Assembly: GCA_002683685.1 (NCBI GenBank)
Contig: NYTV01000133.1
Coordinates: forward strand, 1-64,000
Direction of reading: 5' to 3'
DNA from: Paracoccaceae bacterium
Lineage (GTDB): Bacteria > Pseudomonadota > Alphaproteobacteria > Rhodobacterales > Rhodobacteraceae
Length of the DNA: 64,000 nt
Positions 17,583 through 25,482 of the stretch are shown here, in pieces. The translations under genes and the position numbers were made by a program. Positions within the stretch are counted from its first letter, which is position 1; each line of letters opens with the position of its first letter. Below the pieces are notes generated by a model. It was not told where the DNA came from. It saw only the letters and a program-made list of their open reading frames with translations, and did not search any database.

Positions 17583-18962
17583 ATGTCAAAACCAACACCA
17601 CAGCAGGCCATTTTAATCAAACGCGTGCGCGGCTGGATGATGTTTGACTGGGCCACACAACCCTTTTACACCCTTGGTTTGACTTTCATTTTTGGGCCCT
17701 ATTTCGCTGGGGTGGCCGCAGAACATTACCTGTCCAGCGGATTGGACCCCAGCAGCGCCAATGCCAATGCACAATCAATTTGGTCCTGGGGGCAAGCCCT
17801 TGCCGGCCTGATCGTTGCGATCATAGGCATTCTGGCTGGCGCCTATGCCGACAGCACAGGGCGGCGCATGCCGTGGATCTGGGCCTCTTCCTTGGTCTTT
17901 GTGGTCTGCTCTTGGATGCTTTGGTACATGGTGCCAGATGGATCTGCGATGTGGTCCTCATTGATTTTCTTTTCCATCGCCTTCATTGCCGCCGAGCTGG
18001 CGCTGGTATTCACCAACGCCATTCTCCCCAGCCTAGGCGACCGGCAGGAGGTTGGAAAAATCTCAGGCAGCGGCGCCGCTCTCGGCTATGCTGGCGGTAT
18101 CATCAGCCTGTTTATCATGCTGTTTTTCTTTTTTGATGAAGGCGGCACAACCTTTTTGATCGGCTTGGAGCCTGGCCTTGGTTGGTTGGATGCCCAAACC
18201 CGCGAAGGCACCCGGGCGGTCGGCCCCCTTATTGCGATCTGGTTTATAATTTTTATGCTGCCATTTTTCCTTTGGGTGCGAGAAAGCAAAATCCCCAATC
18301 GCCTGGGCGGGTTGCAACAGTCACTTACGGACTTAAAAGACACGCTCAAAAACATGACAAAACGGCCCAGCCTCTTTGCCTTCATGGGGGCGCAAATGTT
18401 TTATCGCGACGCCCTCAACGGGCTTTATGCTTTTGGAGGGGTCTATGCGGTTTTGGTCCTGGGTTGGGGGCAAACGCAGCTTGGGGTGTTCGGAATACTT
18501 GGCGGATTATCCGCTGCAATTGTAACCTGGATCTCGGGAAAATATGATCGAAAGCTGGGGCCCTTGCCCGTGATTTACTTTCACATCTCAGTGCTGATCT
18601 TTGTGTCATTATGCATCATTGGCATGTCCAGAGACAGTTTCTTTGGTCTGGCCCTACAGGAAACCTCCGCTCTGCCTGATGTCATTTTCTATATCTGCGG
18701 CGCGGCCATTGGTGGATCTGGCGGAGGGATCTATGCCGCCAGCCGATCTATGATGGTGCGCCACACCAATCCTGACCGTCCGACCGAAGCCTTCGGCCTA
18801 TTTGCCCTCGCTGGAAAAGCCACAGCCTTTTTGGCTCCGCTTCTTATCGGTTTATTTACCTATTGGCTGAATGATGCCCGCCTAGGCTTTACACCCGTTG
18901 TTGGGCTGTTCATCTTGGGGATGCTTCTACTACGCTGGGTGAATCCAAATGGAGATCAATAA
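17583..18962 (+). CDS. MFS transporter, UMF1 (Atg22-like) family
   Basis: A 459-residue inner-membrane protein with about twelve hydrophobic segments. The start W-MMFDWATQPFYTLGLTFIFGPYF and the ADSTGRRMPWIW loop between helices 2 and 3 are characteristic of the UMF1/Vacuolar-Atg22 branch, whose fungal members export amino acids. The bacterial substrate is not known. A good AGGGG motif precedes the ATG. It is placed between the thioesterase and mepA genes, with mepA starting three bases after its stop. Confidence 0.85.
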   Translation: MSKPTPQQAILIKRVRGWMMFDWATQPFYTLGLTFIFGPYFAGVAAEHYLSSGLDPSSANANAQSIWSWGQALAGLIVAIIGILAGAYADSTGRRMPWIWASSLVFVVCSWMLWYMVPDGSAMWSSLIFFSIAFIAAELALVFTNAILPSLGDRQEVGKISGSGAALGYAGGIISLFIMLFFFFDEGGTTFLIGLEPGLGWLDAQTREGTRAVGPLIAIWFIIFMLPFFLWVRESKIPNRLGGLQQSLTDLKDTLKNMTKRPSLFAFMGAQMFYRDALNGLYAFGGVYAVLVLGWGQTQLGVFGILGGLSAAIVTWISGKYDRKLGPLPVIYFHISVLIFVSLCIIGMSRDSFFGLALQETSALPDVIFYICGAAIGGSGGGIYAASRSMMVRHTNPDRPTEAFGLFALAGKATAFLAPLLIGLFTYWLNDARLGFTPVVGLFILGMLLLRWVNPNGDQ

Positions 18963-18964
18963 GA

Positions 18965-19885
18965 GTGGGACGGATTGTCTTTAAATATCTTTTTGCTCTG
19001 GCGCTCTTCGCAAGCGGGCTGCCCTTGGTGCTTCAGGCGCAAACACAATCTGACCGCCCGCAGGCGCGGCCAGATCGCGCAACGACGGTGGCTGCAAAAA
19101 CCCTCTTTGGGGCCGCTGAGATTGGATCAGGGCATGCAGCCGAATCCTTTGGAAGCTACGCCAAAGGCTGTTTGGCCGGCGGGGCCGCTCTGCCAGAAAC
19201 TGGCCCCACATGGCAGGCTATGCGCCTCTCGAGAAACCGCAACTGGGGACAACCTATAACAATTGACTTCCTCCAAGAGCTTTCGCAGAAAGTTGCCCAG
19301 AGCACATCCTGGTCTGGCCTTTACATTGGCGATATTTCTCAACCGCGCGGCGGGCCGATGCTGTCGGGCCATGCAAGCCACCAAATTGGCCTAGACGCGG
19401 ATATTTGGCTGCGCCCAAAAACAGATCGTGTTTTAACTCAGGCAGAGCGGGAAGAGATTTCTTCTATATCCATGCGCCGGGCCTCAGGCGCTTATACCAA
19501 TGACCGCTGGACCAAAGACCACGAAACGGTGCTCAAATTGGCCGCATCAGATCCGCGGGTGGCCCGCATATTTATTTTTCCGGGCGCCAAAGTCGCCATG
19601 TGCAATTCAGCGAAAGGCGACCGCAGCTGGCTGCGCAAAATTCGGCCATGGTACGGGCATCACTTTCATTTTCACGTCCGCCTAAAATGCCCAAAAGGCC
19701 AGGAGAATTGCATCAACCAAGCCCCGCCACCGCCAGGTGACGGATGCAAGGAAGCGGCTGGATGGGTCAAGCGCATCTTAAATCCCCCACCACCAAAGCC
19801 GAATGCGAAACCGCGCAAACCAAAACCGCCGATCACCTTGGCTAAATTGCCAAAACAATGCAGTGCGGTTTTGTCAAACCTCTAA
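18965..19885 (+). CDS. mepA: Penicillin-insensitive murein endopeptidase MepA
   Basis: A 306-residue periplasmic zinc endopeptidase (LAS/M74 family) that cuts D-Ala-mDAP cross-links of peptidoglycan. A signal peptide is present (KYLFALALFASGLPLVLQAQ). Zinc ligands and catalytic residues are visible in SGHASHQIGLDADIW (H and D) and WYGHHFHFHVRL. Several cysteines (CLAGG, CNSAKGD, CPKGQENC, DGC) fit the disulfides of the family. The C-terminus is a Pro/Lys-rich tail. The start is a GTG three bases after the MFS stop, so the genes are probably cotranscribed. Confidence 0.93.
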   Translation: MGRIVFKYLFALALFASGLPLVLQAQTQSDRPQARPDRATTVAAKTLFGAAEIGSGHAAESFGSYAKGCLAGGAALPETGPTWQAMRLSRNRNWGQPITIDFLQELSQKVAQSTSWSGLYIGDISQPRGGPMLSGHASHQIGLDADIWLRPKTDRVLTQAEREEISSISMRRASGAYTNDRWTKDHETVLKLAASDPRVARIFIFPGAKVAMCNSAKGDRSWLRKIRPWYGHHFHFHVRLKCPKGQENCINQAPPPPGDGCKEAAGWVKRILNPPPPKPNAKPRKPKPPITLAKLPKQCSAVLSNL

Positions 19886-19951
19886 GCGCCCGCTCAACGC
19901 AATTCGCTTGCAATACATCCTTTAGGCTCGTATGCGGGCGCGTCAAAACTG

Positions 19952-19985
19952 ACCAAGTCGCCGCTACCTTGGCTAAAAAACGGAA
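19952..19985 (+). promoter_or_regulatory. preQ1-I-like riboswitch sequestering the yhhQ ribosome binding site
   Basis: A five-base-pair stem (CCAAG 19953-19957, CTTGG 19968-19972) encloses the loop TCGCCGCTAC and is followed by the A-rich tail CTAAAAAACGG. The tail CGG can pair with CCG in the loop, giving the H-type pseudoknot of the preQ1-I class. The loop resembles the type II aptamer of Thermoanaerobacter (TCGC...AC). The end of the tail is also the Shine-Dalgarno (GGAA) eight bases before the ATG, so ligand binding would block translation. The downstream gene transports queuosine precursors, which supports the call. Confidence 0.72.
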
Positions 19986-19992
19986 TGAAAAC

Positions 19993-20637
19993 ATGAAAAC
20001 TCTCTATCTCCCTGGCATTCTTGCCATGGCCACTGTCGTTGTGGCCTCAAACATCCTGGTTCAGTTCCTTCTTGGAGACTGGCTGACCTGGGGTGCATTC
20101 ACCTATCCCATCGCCTTTCTCGTAACCGATGTGATGAACCGGGTTTACGGCGTTGCTGCGGCGCGCCGTGTTGTCTTTGCCGGCTTTGCCGCTGGCGTTC
20201 TGTGTTCACTCATTGGCACGCAAGTCATGCTGCAAGGGGATGGCTACAGTTTCCCGGCAGTCACACTGCGCGTGGCTTTGGGATCTGGCACCGCATTTCT
20301 AGTGGCTCAATTGTTGGATGTTCAAATCTTTGACCGCCTGCGCCATGGCACTTGGTGGCGGGCGCCTCTGGCCTCAACGCTGATCGGCAGTGCTGTGGAT
20401 ACTGCCCTCTTTTTCAGCATCGCTTTTTCCGCCATCTTCAACGGGCTGGAAACGAGCAATGTTCCAGACTGGGCCCAGGGCACCGTGCCACTTCTTGGCG
20501 CGGGTATGGAGCTGCCGCTTTGGGCCTCTCTGGCCGTTGCAGATTGGCTTGTAAAACTCTCTTTGGCCCTCATCGCTTTGGTGCCGTTCCGTTTCACAGT
20601 GCTATATCTTGTGGGACGTATGACAAAAAACCATTGA
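19993..20637 (+). CDS. yhhQ: Queuosine precursor transporter, VUT/YhhQ family
   Basis: A 215-residue inner-membrane protein of COG1738 with about six hydrophobic segments, importing 7-cyano-7-deazaguanine or preQ1 for tRNA queuosine. Features are NILVQFLLG, TYPIAFLVTDVMNRVYG (a family signature around residues 38-54), and the basic loop after helix 2. I chose the ATG at 19993 since upstream in-frame residues are not membrane-like and run through the predicted riboswitch. The riboswitch in its leader suggests feedback by the imported base. Confidence 0.9.
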   Translation: MKTLYLPGILAMATVVVASNILVQFLLGDWLTWGAFTYPIAFLVTDVMNRVYGVAAARRVVFAGFAAGVLCSLIGTQVMLQGDGYSFPAVTLRVALGSGTAFLVAQLLDVQIFDRLRHGTWWRAPLASTLIGSAVDTALFFSIAFSAIFNGLETSNVPDWAQGTVPLLGAGMELPLWASLAVADWLVKLSLALIALVPFRFTVLYLVGRMTKNH

Positions 20638-20680
20638 CTTTGTGTCTCTCTCTGGCAAGCTGTTGACAACTGCAACAACT

Positions 20681-20753
20681 GAAAGGAGGTGATCCAGTGT
20701 CGAGAAAGGTATTGGAGAATGGAGTCGTAACAGGTTTGGAGGCAAATTTCTAA
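20681..20753 (+). CDS. Tiny ORF (18 aa) behind a 17-base perfect Shine-Dalgarno
   Basis: GAAAGGAGGTGATCCAG (20681-20697) is complementary to the 16S rRNA 3' end over 17 bases, far more than any other gene here. A GTG at 20697, six bases after the AGGAGGT core, opens an 18-codon frame MSRKVLENGVVTGLEANF ending TAA at 20751. The coding part also contains AGTCGTAACA, a piece of the 16S 3' minor-domain sequence itself. A TTGAC-type element lies at 20635 and a strong terminator at 20828, so a transcript of about 170 bases is likely. It may be a leader peptide, a small protein or an RNA that titrates ribosomes. Confidence 0.5.
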
Positions 20754-20827
20754 GGCAACCCTTGGAGTTTTAACCCCAAGCTTGGGCAAACGGTCCTAAA
20801 CGACCCGCCCTCCGCACAACTTTCGAA

Positions 20828-20854
20828 GGGCCGTCCTCTCTGGGCGGCCCTTTT
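20828..20854 (+). terminator. Rho-independent terminator before arfB
   Basis: GGGCCGTCC pairs with GGGCGGCCC (one G-T wobble, loop TCTCT) and is followed by TTTT. It would end the tiny ORF transcript or the yhhQ transcript, 21 bases before the arfB start. Confidence 0.85.
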
Positions 20855-20875
20855 CCTTTGTGGCATAGTAACCCC

Positions 20876-21298
20876 ATGTTGCAAATCAATGACGAAATAA
20901 TGATTCACGATTGGGAACTGACCGAAAGTTTCACACGTGCGCAGGGACCCGGCGGGCAGAACGTCAATAAAGTGTCCACCGCCGTGGAATTGCGCTTCGA
21001 GGCAGCCCGCAGCCCAAATCTTCTGGCCCCGGTCAAAACCCGGCTCAAAAAATTGGCTGGCCGCAAGTGGACCTCCGATGGTGCCATAATTATTCGTGTG
21101 GAAGATACCCGCTCTCAGGCGCGCAACCGCGATATTGCAAAAGAGCGCTTGAAAGAGCTGATCCTTCAGGCTTTGATACGGCCAAAACGCCGGATCGCCA
21201 CGCGCCCCACGCTCGGATCGCAAAGACGCCGATTGGCTGGAAAACTACAGCGCGGCGTAGTCAAATCCCTGCGCGGAAAGGTAAAAGATGTCGAGTGA
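20876..21298 (+). CDS. arfB: Alternative ribosome-rescue factor / aminoacyl-tRNA hydrolase ArfB
   Basis: A 140-residue class I release-factor-like peptidyl-tRNA hydrolase that frees ribosomes stalled without a stop codon. The catalytic GGQ lies in FTRAQGPGGQNVNKVST around residue 25, and the C-terminal tail is rich in Arg/Lys (KPRR-, RRRLAGKL, KSLRGK), as needed to enter the empty mRNA channel. The ATG at 20876 matches the family start. The 3' end overlaps the aminotransferase gene by eleven bases, so this is the first gene of a three-gene set. Confidence 0.92.
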   Translation: MLQINDEIMIHDWELTESFTRAQGPGGQNVNKVSTAVELRFEAARSPNLLAPVKTRLKKLAGRKWTSDGAIIIRVEDTRSQARNRDIAKERLKELILQALIRPKRRIATRPTLGSQRRRLAGKLQRGVVKSLRGKVKDVE

Positions 21299-22544
21299 CC
21301 TGGCGGCGCGGCGTACCGCAGTTTTGGGGCCAAATGTACCCACGTTTTATGAGACGCCAGTGCATTTGGTCAAAGGCGAAGGGGTGTGGGTGTGGGATTC
21401 AGACGGGCGTAAATATCTCGATTGTTATAACAACGTACCGCATGTCGGCCATTGTCACCCACATGTTGTCACAGCCATTGCCACACAGGCCGCGAAGCTA
21501 AACACCCATACCCGCTATTTGCACGTTGGAATTGTGGAATATTGCGAGCGGCTGACCGCCAAATTTCAAACGCAATTGGACCAGGTCATCATGGTATGCA
21601 GCGGGTCAGAGGCCAATGACATTGCCCTGCGCATGGCCCAAGCTGTGACCGGCAAAACTGGCATCATCGCTACAGATAATACCTACCATGGCAATACGAT
21701 GGCAGTGTCACATCTCTCGTCGCGCAAACCACCTATTGGGGGCTATGCCAGCAATATTCGCCACATACCTGCACCGGACACCTTACGGCCGGTGGGTGGT
21801 ACGGCTGATGGTCAGGCTGTTGCCTTTGCGCAAGAACTGCAAGCGGCCATTGATGATCTTGAGTCCTCGGGTCACGGGTTTTCAGGTTTTATATGTTGCC
21901 CAACCTTCGCCAACGAAGGTCTGCCAAATTTGCCACAAGATTTTATGAAACCGGCAGAGCAAGTGGTCAAAGCCGCAGGTGGGGTGTTGATCGTAGATGA
22001 GGTGCAGCCGGGATTTGGCAGAGGCGGCGAGACATGGTGGGGTCATGAATGGCTTGGCATATCGCCTGATGTAGTGACATTGGGTAAACCTATGGCCAAC
22101 GGGCATCCGGTCGCAGCCGTGGTGGCACGCGCGGAAATTATGGCGGAGTTTCGCAACGCCTTTGGCTATTTCAACACCTTTGGTGGCAATCCAGTAAGCT
22201 GCGCCGCAGCTGCCGCCACTTTGGACGTGATTGAGCAGGAAAACCTAGTAGATCACGCCAAAAATGTTGGTGCCGTGTTTTTGCATGAGCTGCACTCTAT
22301 CGACCACCCCAGCATCGCCAGCCGGCGCGGACGGGGTCTGTTTCTCGCATTGGAGTTGGAAACAGATGGCGCGGCTGATGAAGCCTTAGCAGCCCATGTG
22401 GTGGAATACGCCCGCAATCACGGCCTATTGATGGGGCGCACGGGGCGCAATCGCAATATTTTGAAACTGCGCCCGCCTATGCCCTTTTCCAATGAAAATG
22501 TCGCCATAGCCTGCGGCATCCTAAAGGCAGCCTTCAAAGCATGA
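21288..22544 (+). CDS. Class III PLP-dependent aminotransferase (phospho-lyase-like)
   Basis: A 418-residue fold-type I PLP enzyme. Visible motifs are NNVPHVGHCHPHVV near residue 48, CSGSEANDIALRMA (phosphate contact), IVDEVQPGFGRGGETWW (cofactor ring) and the Schiff-base lysine in VTLGKPMANGHPV. The NNV-x-VGH-HP start and WWG motif resemble AGXT2L-type ethanolamine-phosphate or phosphohydroxylysine phospho-lyases rather than acetylornithine or GABA transaminases. It shares an ATGA overlap with an APH kinase gene, which would make the phosphorylated substrate. Substrate unproven. Confidence 0.85.
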   Translation: MSSDLAARRTAVLGPNVPTFYETPVHLVKGEGVWVWDSDGRKYLDCYNNVPHVGHCHPHVVTAIATQAAKLNTHTRYLHVGIVEYCERLTAKFQTQLDQVIMVCSGSEANDIALRMAQAVTGKTGIIATDNTYHGNTMAVSHLSSRKPPIGGYASNIRHIPAPDTLRPVGGTADGQAVAFAQELQAAIDDLESSGHGFSGFICCPTFANEGLPNLPQDFMKPAEQVVKAAGGVLIVDEVQPGFGRGGETWWGHEWLGISPDVVTLGKPMANGHPVAAVVARAEIMAEFRNAFGYFNTFGGNPVSCAAAAATLDVIEQENLVDHAKNVGAVFLHELHSIDHPSIASRRGRGLFLALELETDGAADEALAAHVVEYARNHGLLMGRTGRNRNILKLRPPMPFSNENVAIACGILKAAFKA

Positions 22545-23473
22545 GTGATCTTCCCGAAATCGCCGCCCAATGGGGCGCAAATGGGCCGGTACAGTTGATC
22601 GCCGAGAGGGAAAACGCTGTATATAAGATCCTGCGCGACGGGACACCGATGGCATTGCGTCTGCATCGAACGGGATATCAAAGTGAAGCGGCAATCTTGT
22701 CAGAATTGCGCTGGATGCAGCGGCTTGAGGAGGCGGGCTTTGCCTGTCCCAAACCACTGGCGCAAACGGATGGATCACTACTGGCGAGGTTGGCAGATGG
22801 GCGCTTTGTCTCTGTGATCACCTGGGTAGAGGGCACGCCCATCGGGGAGATGGACAGCGCCAGTGATACGGATGTCACCAGCCATTGTGATCTATATCAC
22901 CAATTGGGACGTCTCTTAGCTCAGCTTCATAACACCAGCGATGGTATAAAAACCGATGACCTCACGCGCGCCGCCTGGGATTTGCCCGGTCTGCTGGGAC
23001 AATCCCCCTTTTGGGGTCGATTTTGGGACAACCCATCCCTATCGGCCGGCGAAAAAAAATTCATGCTCTATACCCAACAGACCGCGCATGCCCAGCTAAA
23101 AGCCATGAAGGGCGCGGATTTTGGCTTGATTCATGCGGATGCCTTGCAGGAAAATGTTTTTCACACAAAAACAGGCCTGATGCTGATAGATTTTGATGAT
23201 GCGGGATTTGGCTATCGCGGTTATGATCTTGGGGTCTGTCTGTCGCAACATTACGCCGCACGTCATTTAAATGATCTCATAGCCGCGGTCGTAGAAGGCT
23301 ATGGCGCACTTCGAAATGCCCCAACCACAGATGAGATCAAGTTTTTCCTTATGTTGCGGGGACTAGCCTCTTGCGGGTGGGTAATCGCGCGGCAGCCAAA
23401 AAAAAGCCCGGTCCAAAGGCGTTACGCAGAACGCGCCCTGCATTTGGCACATCAATGGCTGACAACAGCTTAA
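22541..23473 (+). CDS. APH-family small-molecule kinase (hydroxylysine/choline kinase-like)
   Basis: A 310-residue aminoglycoside-phosphotransferase-fold kinase. The catalytic loop is HADALQENV near residue 200 and the metal-binding DFDD follows at about 216 (LIDFDDAGFGYRGYDLG). It starts inside the aminotransferase stop (ATGA), so translation is coupled. The family covers homoserine, choline, ethanolamine and hydroxylysine kinases. The pairing with a phospho-lyase-like aminotransferase suggests phosphorylation of an amino alcohol before beta-elimination. Its end overlaps the convergent pncB by four bases. Confidence 0.85.
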   Translation: MSDLPEIAAQWGANGPVQLIAERENAVYKILRDGTPMALRLHRTGYQSEAAILSELRWMQRLEEAGFACPKPLAQTDGSLLARLADGRFVSVITWVEGTPIGEMDSASDTDVTSHCDLYHQLGRLLAQLHNTSDGIKTDDLTRAAWDLPGLLGQSPFWGRFWDNPSLSAGEKKFMLYTQQTAHAQLKAMKGADFGLIHADALQENVFHTKTGLMLIDFDDAGFGYRGYDLGVCLSQHYAARHLNDLIAAVVEGYGALRNAPTTDEIKFFLMLRGLASCGWVIARQPKKSPVQRRYAERALHLAHQWLTTA

Positions 23474-24762
23474 ACGATGACGCGTTGCGGGTTTTGGCGC
23501 CCCACTTCGAACACGCGCTTATAGCGGGAAATTTCATCGGCTGGGCCCATAGCCTTATTGGGATTGTCAGACAATTTGACCGTGGGTCTGCCATTGGCTG
23601 ACACGGCTTTGCAGACCAAAGAGAATGGTTTTAACGCATCATTCGGCACCAGACCACGAAAGTCATTGGTCAGCAGCGTGCCCCAACCAAAAGACACTCT
23701 GACGCGCCCAGAGAATAAGCGATGCAGCTCGGCAATCTTCTCACCATCCAAACCATCCGAAAAAATCAATAGTTTTTGACTGGGGTCTTCATTGCGGCTT
23801 TTCCACCATTTAATCGCATGTTCTGCCCCTTGAACAGGATCACCAGAATCGATGCGCATGCCCGTCCAAGTGGCCAGCCAATCTGGCGCATTGTCTAAAA
23901 ACCCTTCGGTGCCATAGGTATCTGGCAAGATAATCCGAAGATTACCATCATGCTCCTCATGCCAATCAGATAGCACCTCATAGGGGGCCTGACACAGAGC
24001 TTGATCATCAACCGCCAGCGCAGAATAGATCATAGGAAGTTCATGCGCATTGGTTCCAATCGCCGCCAAATCTCGATTTTTGGCAATCAAACAATTGGAG
24101 GTGCCGATAAATTTGTCTCCCAATCCTTCAGTCATAGCCTGCACGGCCCAATCTTGCCATAAAAAGGAATGCCGCCGGCGCGTGCCAAAATCCGCAAGGC
24201 GCAAGTCATCAATGTTGCGCAGAGTCTCAATTTTTTCCCAAAGTTTGGCCATAGCGCGCGCATAGAGAATTTGAATCTCAAACCGGCGCATGTCTCGCAG
24301 CACCGCGCGACCGCGCAGCTCCATAAGAACCGCCAAAGCAGGGATTTCCCAGAGCATCACCTCAGGCCAAGTGCCTTGAAACGTCAGCTCATATTGCCCA
24401 TCACGCTTTTCAAGATGATAGTCAGGCAATTTAAGCGCCTCGAACCAATCCATAAACTCTGGCGTAAACATCTGGCGTTTGCCATAGAATGTATTGCCAC
24501 GCATCCATGTGCTTTCTCCGCGCGACAGCGACAAAGAGCGTACATGATCCAATTGTTCGCGCAGCTCCCCCTCATCAATCAGCTCTGCCAAGCGGATATC
24601 ACTTGACCGGTTGATCAAACTAAAGGTCACCTCCGTTTTGGGGTGGTTGCGGAGCACCGATTGGCACATCAACAATTTATAGAAATCATTATCTATGAGA
24701 GACCGCACGATCGGGTCGATTTTCCATTTGTGGTTCCACACTCGGGTGGCGATATCTACCAT
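23470..24762 (-). CDS. pncB: Nicotinate phosphoribosyltransferase
   Basis: A 430-residue enzyme joining nicotinate with PRPP (ATP-assisted) to give nicotinate mononucleotide in NAD salvage. The family start LIDNDFYKLLMCQSVL, the FGTRRRHSFLWQDWAV segment holding the substrate-binding arginines, GTSNCLIAKNRDLAAIGTNAHELPM with the phosphorylated-histidine region, and RIDSGDPVQGAEHAIKWW are present. It begins one base before the end of pncA, which delivers its substrate. Length is within the family's normal range. Confidence 0.96.
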   Translation of the reverse strand: MVDIATRVWNHKWKIDPIVRSLIDNDFYKLLMCQSVLRNHPKTEVTFSLINRSSDIRLAELIDEGELREQLDHVRSLSLSRGESTWMRGNTFYGKRQMFTPEFMDWFEALKLPDYHLEKRDGQYELTFQGTWPEVMLWEIPALAVLMELRGRAVLRDMRRFEIQILYARAMAKLWEKIETLRNIDDLRLADFGTRRRHSFLWQDWAVQAMTEGLGDKFIGTSNCLIAKNRDLAAIGTNAHELPMIYSALAVDDQALCQAPYEVLSDWHEEHDGNLRIILPDTYGTEGFLDNAPDWLATWTGMRIDSGDPVQGAEHAIKWWKSRNEDPSQKLLIFSDGLDGEKIAELHRLFSGRVRVSFGWGTLLTNDFRGLVPNDALKPFSLVCKAVSANGRPTVKLSDNPNKAMGPADEISRYKRVFEVGRQNPQRVIV

Positions 24763-25352
24763 TACAAAAGGCTCACTTTCGCTGCCGCCATATCGCGCCG
24801 TGCTTGGTCCAGCGATCCATCCATATCAATGGCCCGGCAAAGGGCGGTGTCGACGCTGACCGCAAAGCCCAGCCGCGCCGCATCAAGCGCTGAATAAGCA
24901 ACACAATAATCCGTCGCCAATCCCACCAAGGTCACGTCCAAAATTCCACGACTCTTCAAATATCCTTCAAGGCCCGTAGCTGTGCTCCGGTCATTTTCAA
25001 AAAAGGCAGAATAGCTGTCGATGCCCGGCCGATAGCCCTTGCGCAAAACCAGATCAGCACGATCCGTAACCAAATCTTTGTGAAACGCCGCACCAAAGCT
25101 GCCTTGTACACAGTGATCTGGCCAGAGCACTTGGGCACCATAGGGCATTGCAATATTGGAAAATACCTCGGCCTCATGGGAACTGGCAAAGGAAGAATGA
25201 CCCGCCGGATGCCAATCTTGCGTGAGGATCACCGCGTCATAATCAGCCATGACATTGTTAATTTGCGCTACGATCTGATCACCACCTGCGACCGCCAAAG
25301 CGCCACCCGGACAAAAATCGTTTTGAACATCAACCACAATCAGCGCACGCAT
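24762..25352 (-). CDS. pncA: Nicotinamidase
   Basis: A 196-residue cysteine-hydrolase-fold enzyme that deamidates nicotinamide to nicotinate. The catalytic triad is seen as D9 in VVDVQNDF, the lysine in VLRKGYRPGIDSYSAFF, and the cysteine in GLATDYCVAYSALDA. The metal site is D and H in TQDWHPAGHSSF. First gene of a pncA-pncB operon on the minus strand; the shared junction means the two salvage steps are made together. Confidence 0.96.
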   Translation of the reverse strand: MRALIVVDVQNDFCPGGALAVAGGDQIVAQINNVMADYDAVILTQDWHPAGHSSFASSHEAEVFSNIAMPYGAQVLWPDHCVQGSFGAAFHKDLVTDRADLVLRKGYRPGIDSYSAFFENDRSTATGLEGYLKSRGILDVTLVGLATDYCVAYSALDAARLGFAVSVDTALCRAIDMDGSLDQARRDMAAAKVSLL

Positions 25353-25482
25353 TTGGATCCCCTATCCAAGCTTCGCGCACAGAGGTAATGATCCGCGCCC
25401 ACAAGGTCAATGTTATCAGGGCACCTATCAAGAGGCATCAGAGCCTGAGTTATGTATCTTGCAGCAAAGACGACTTCAGATT

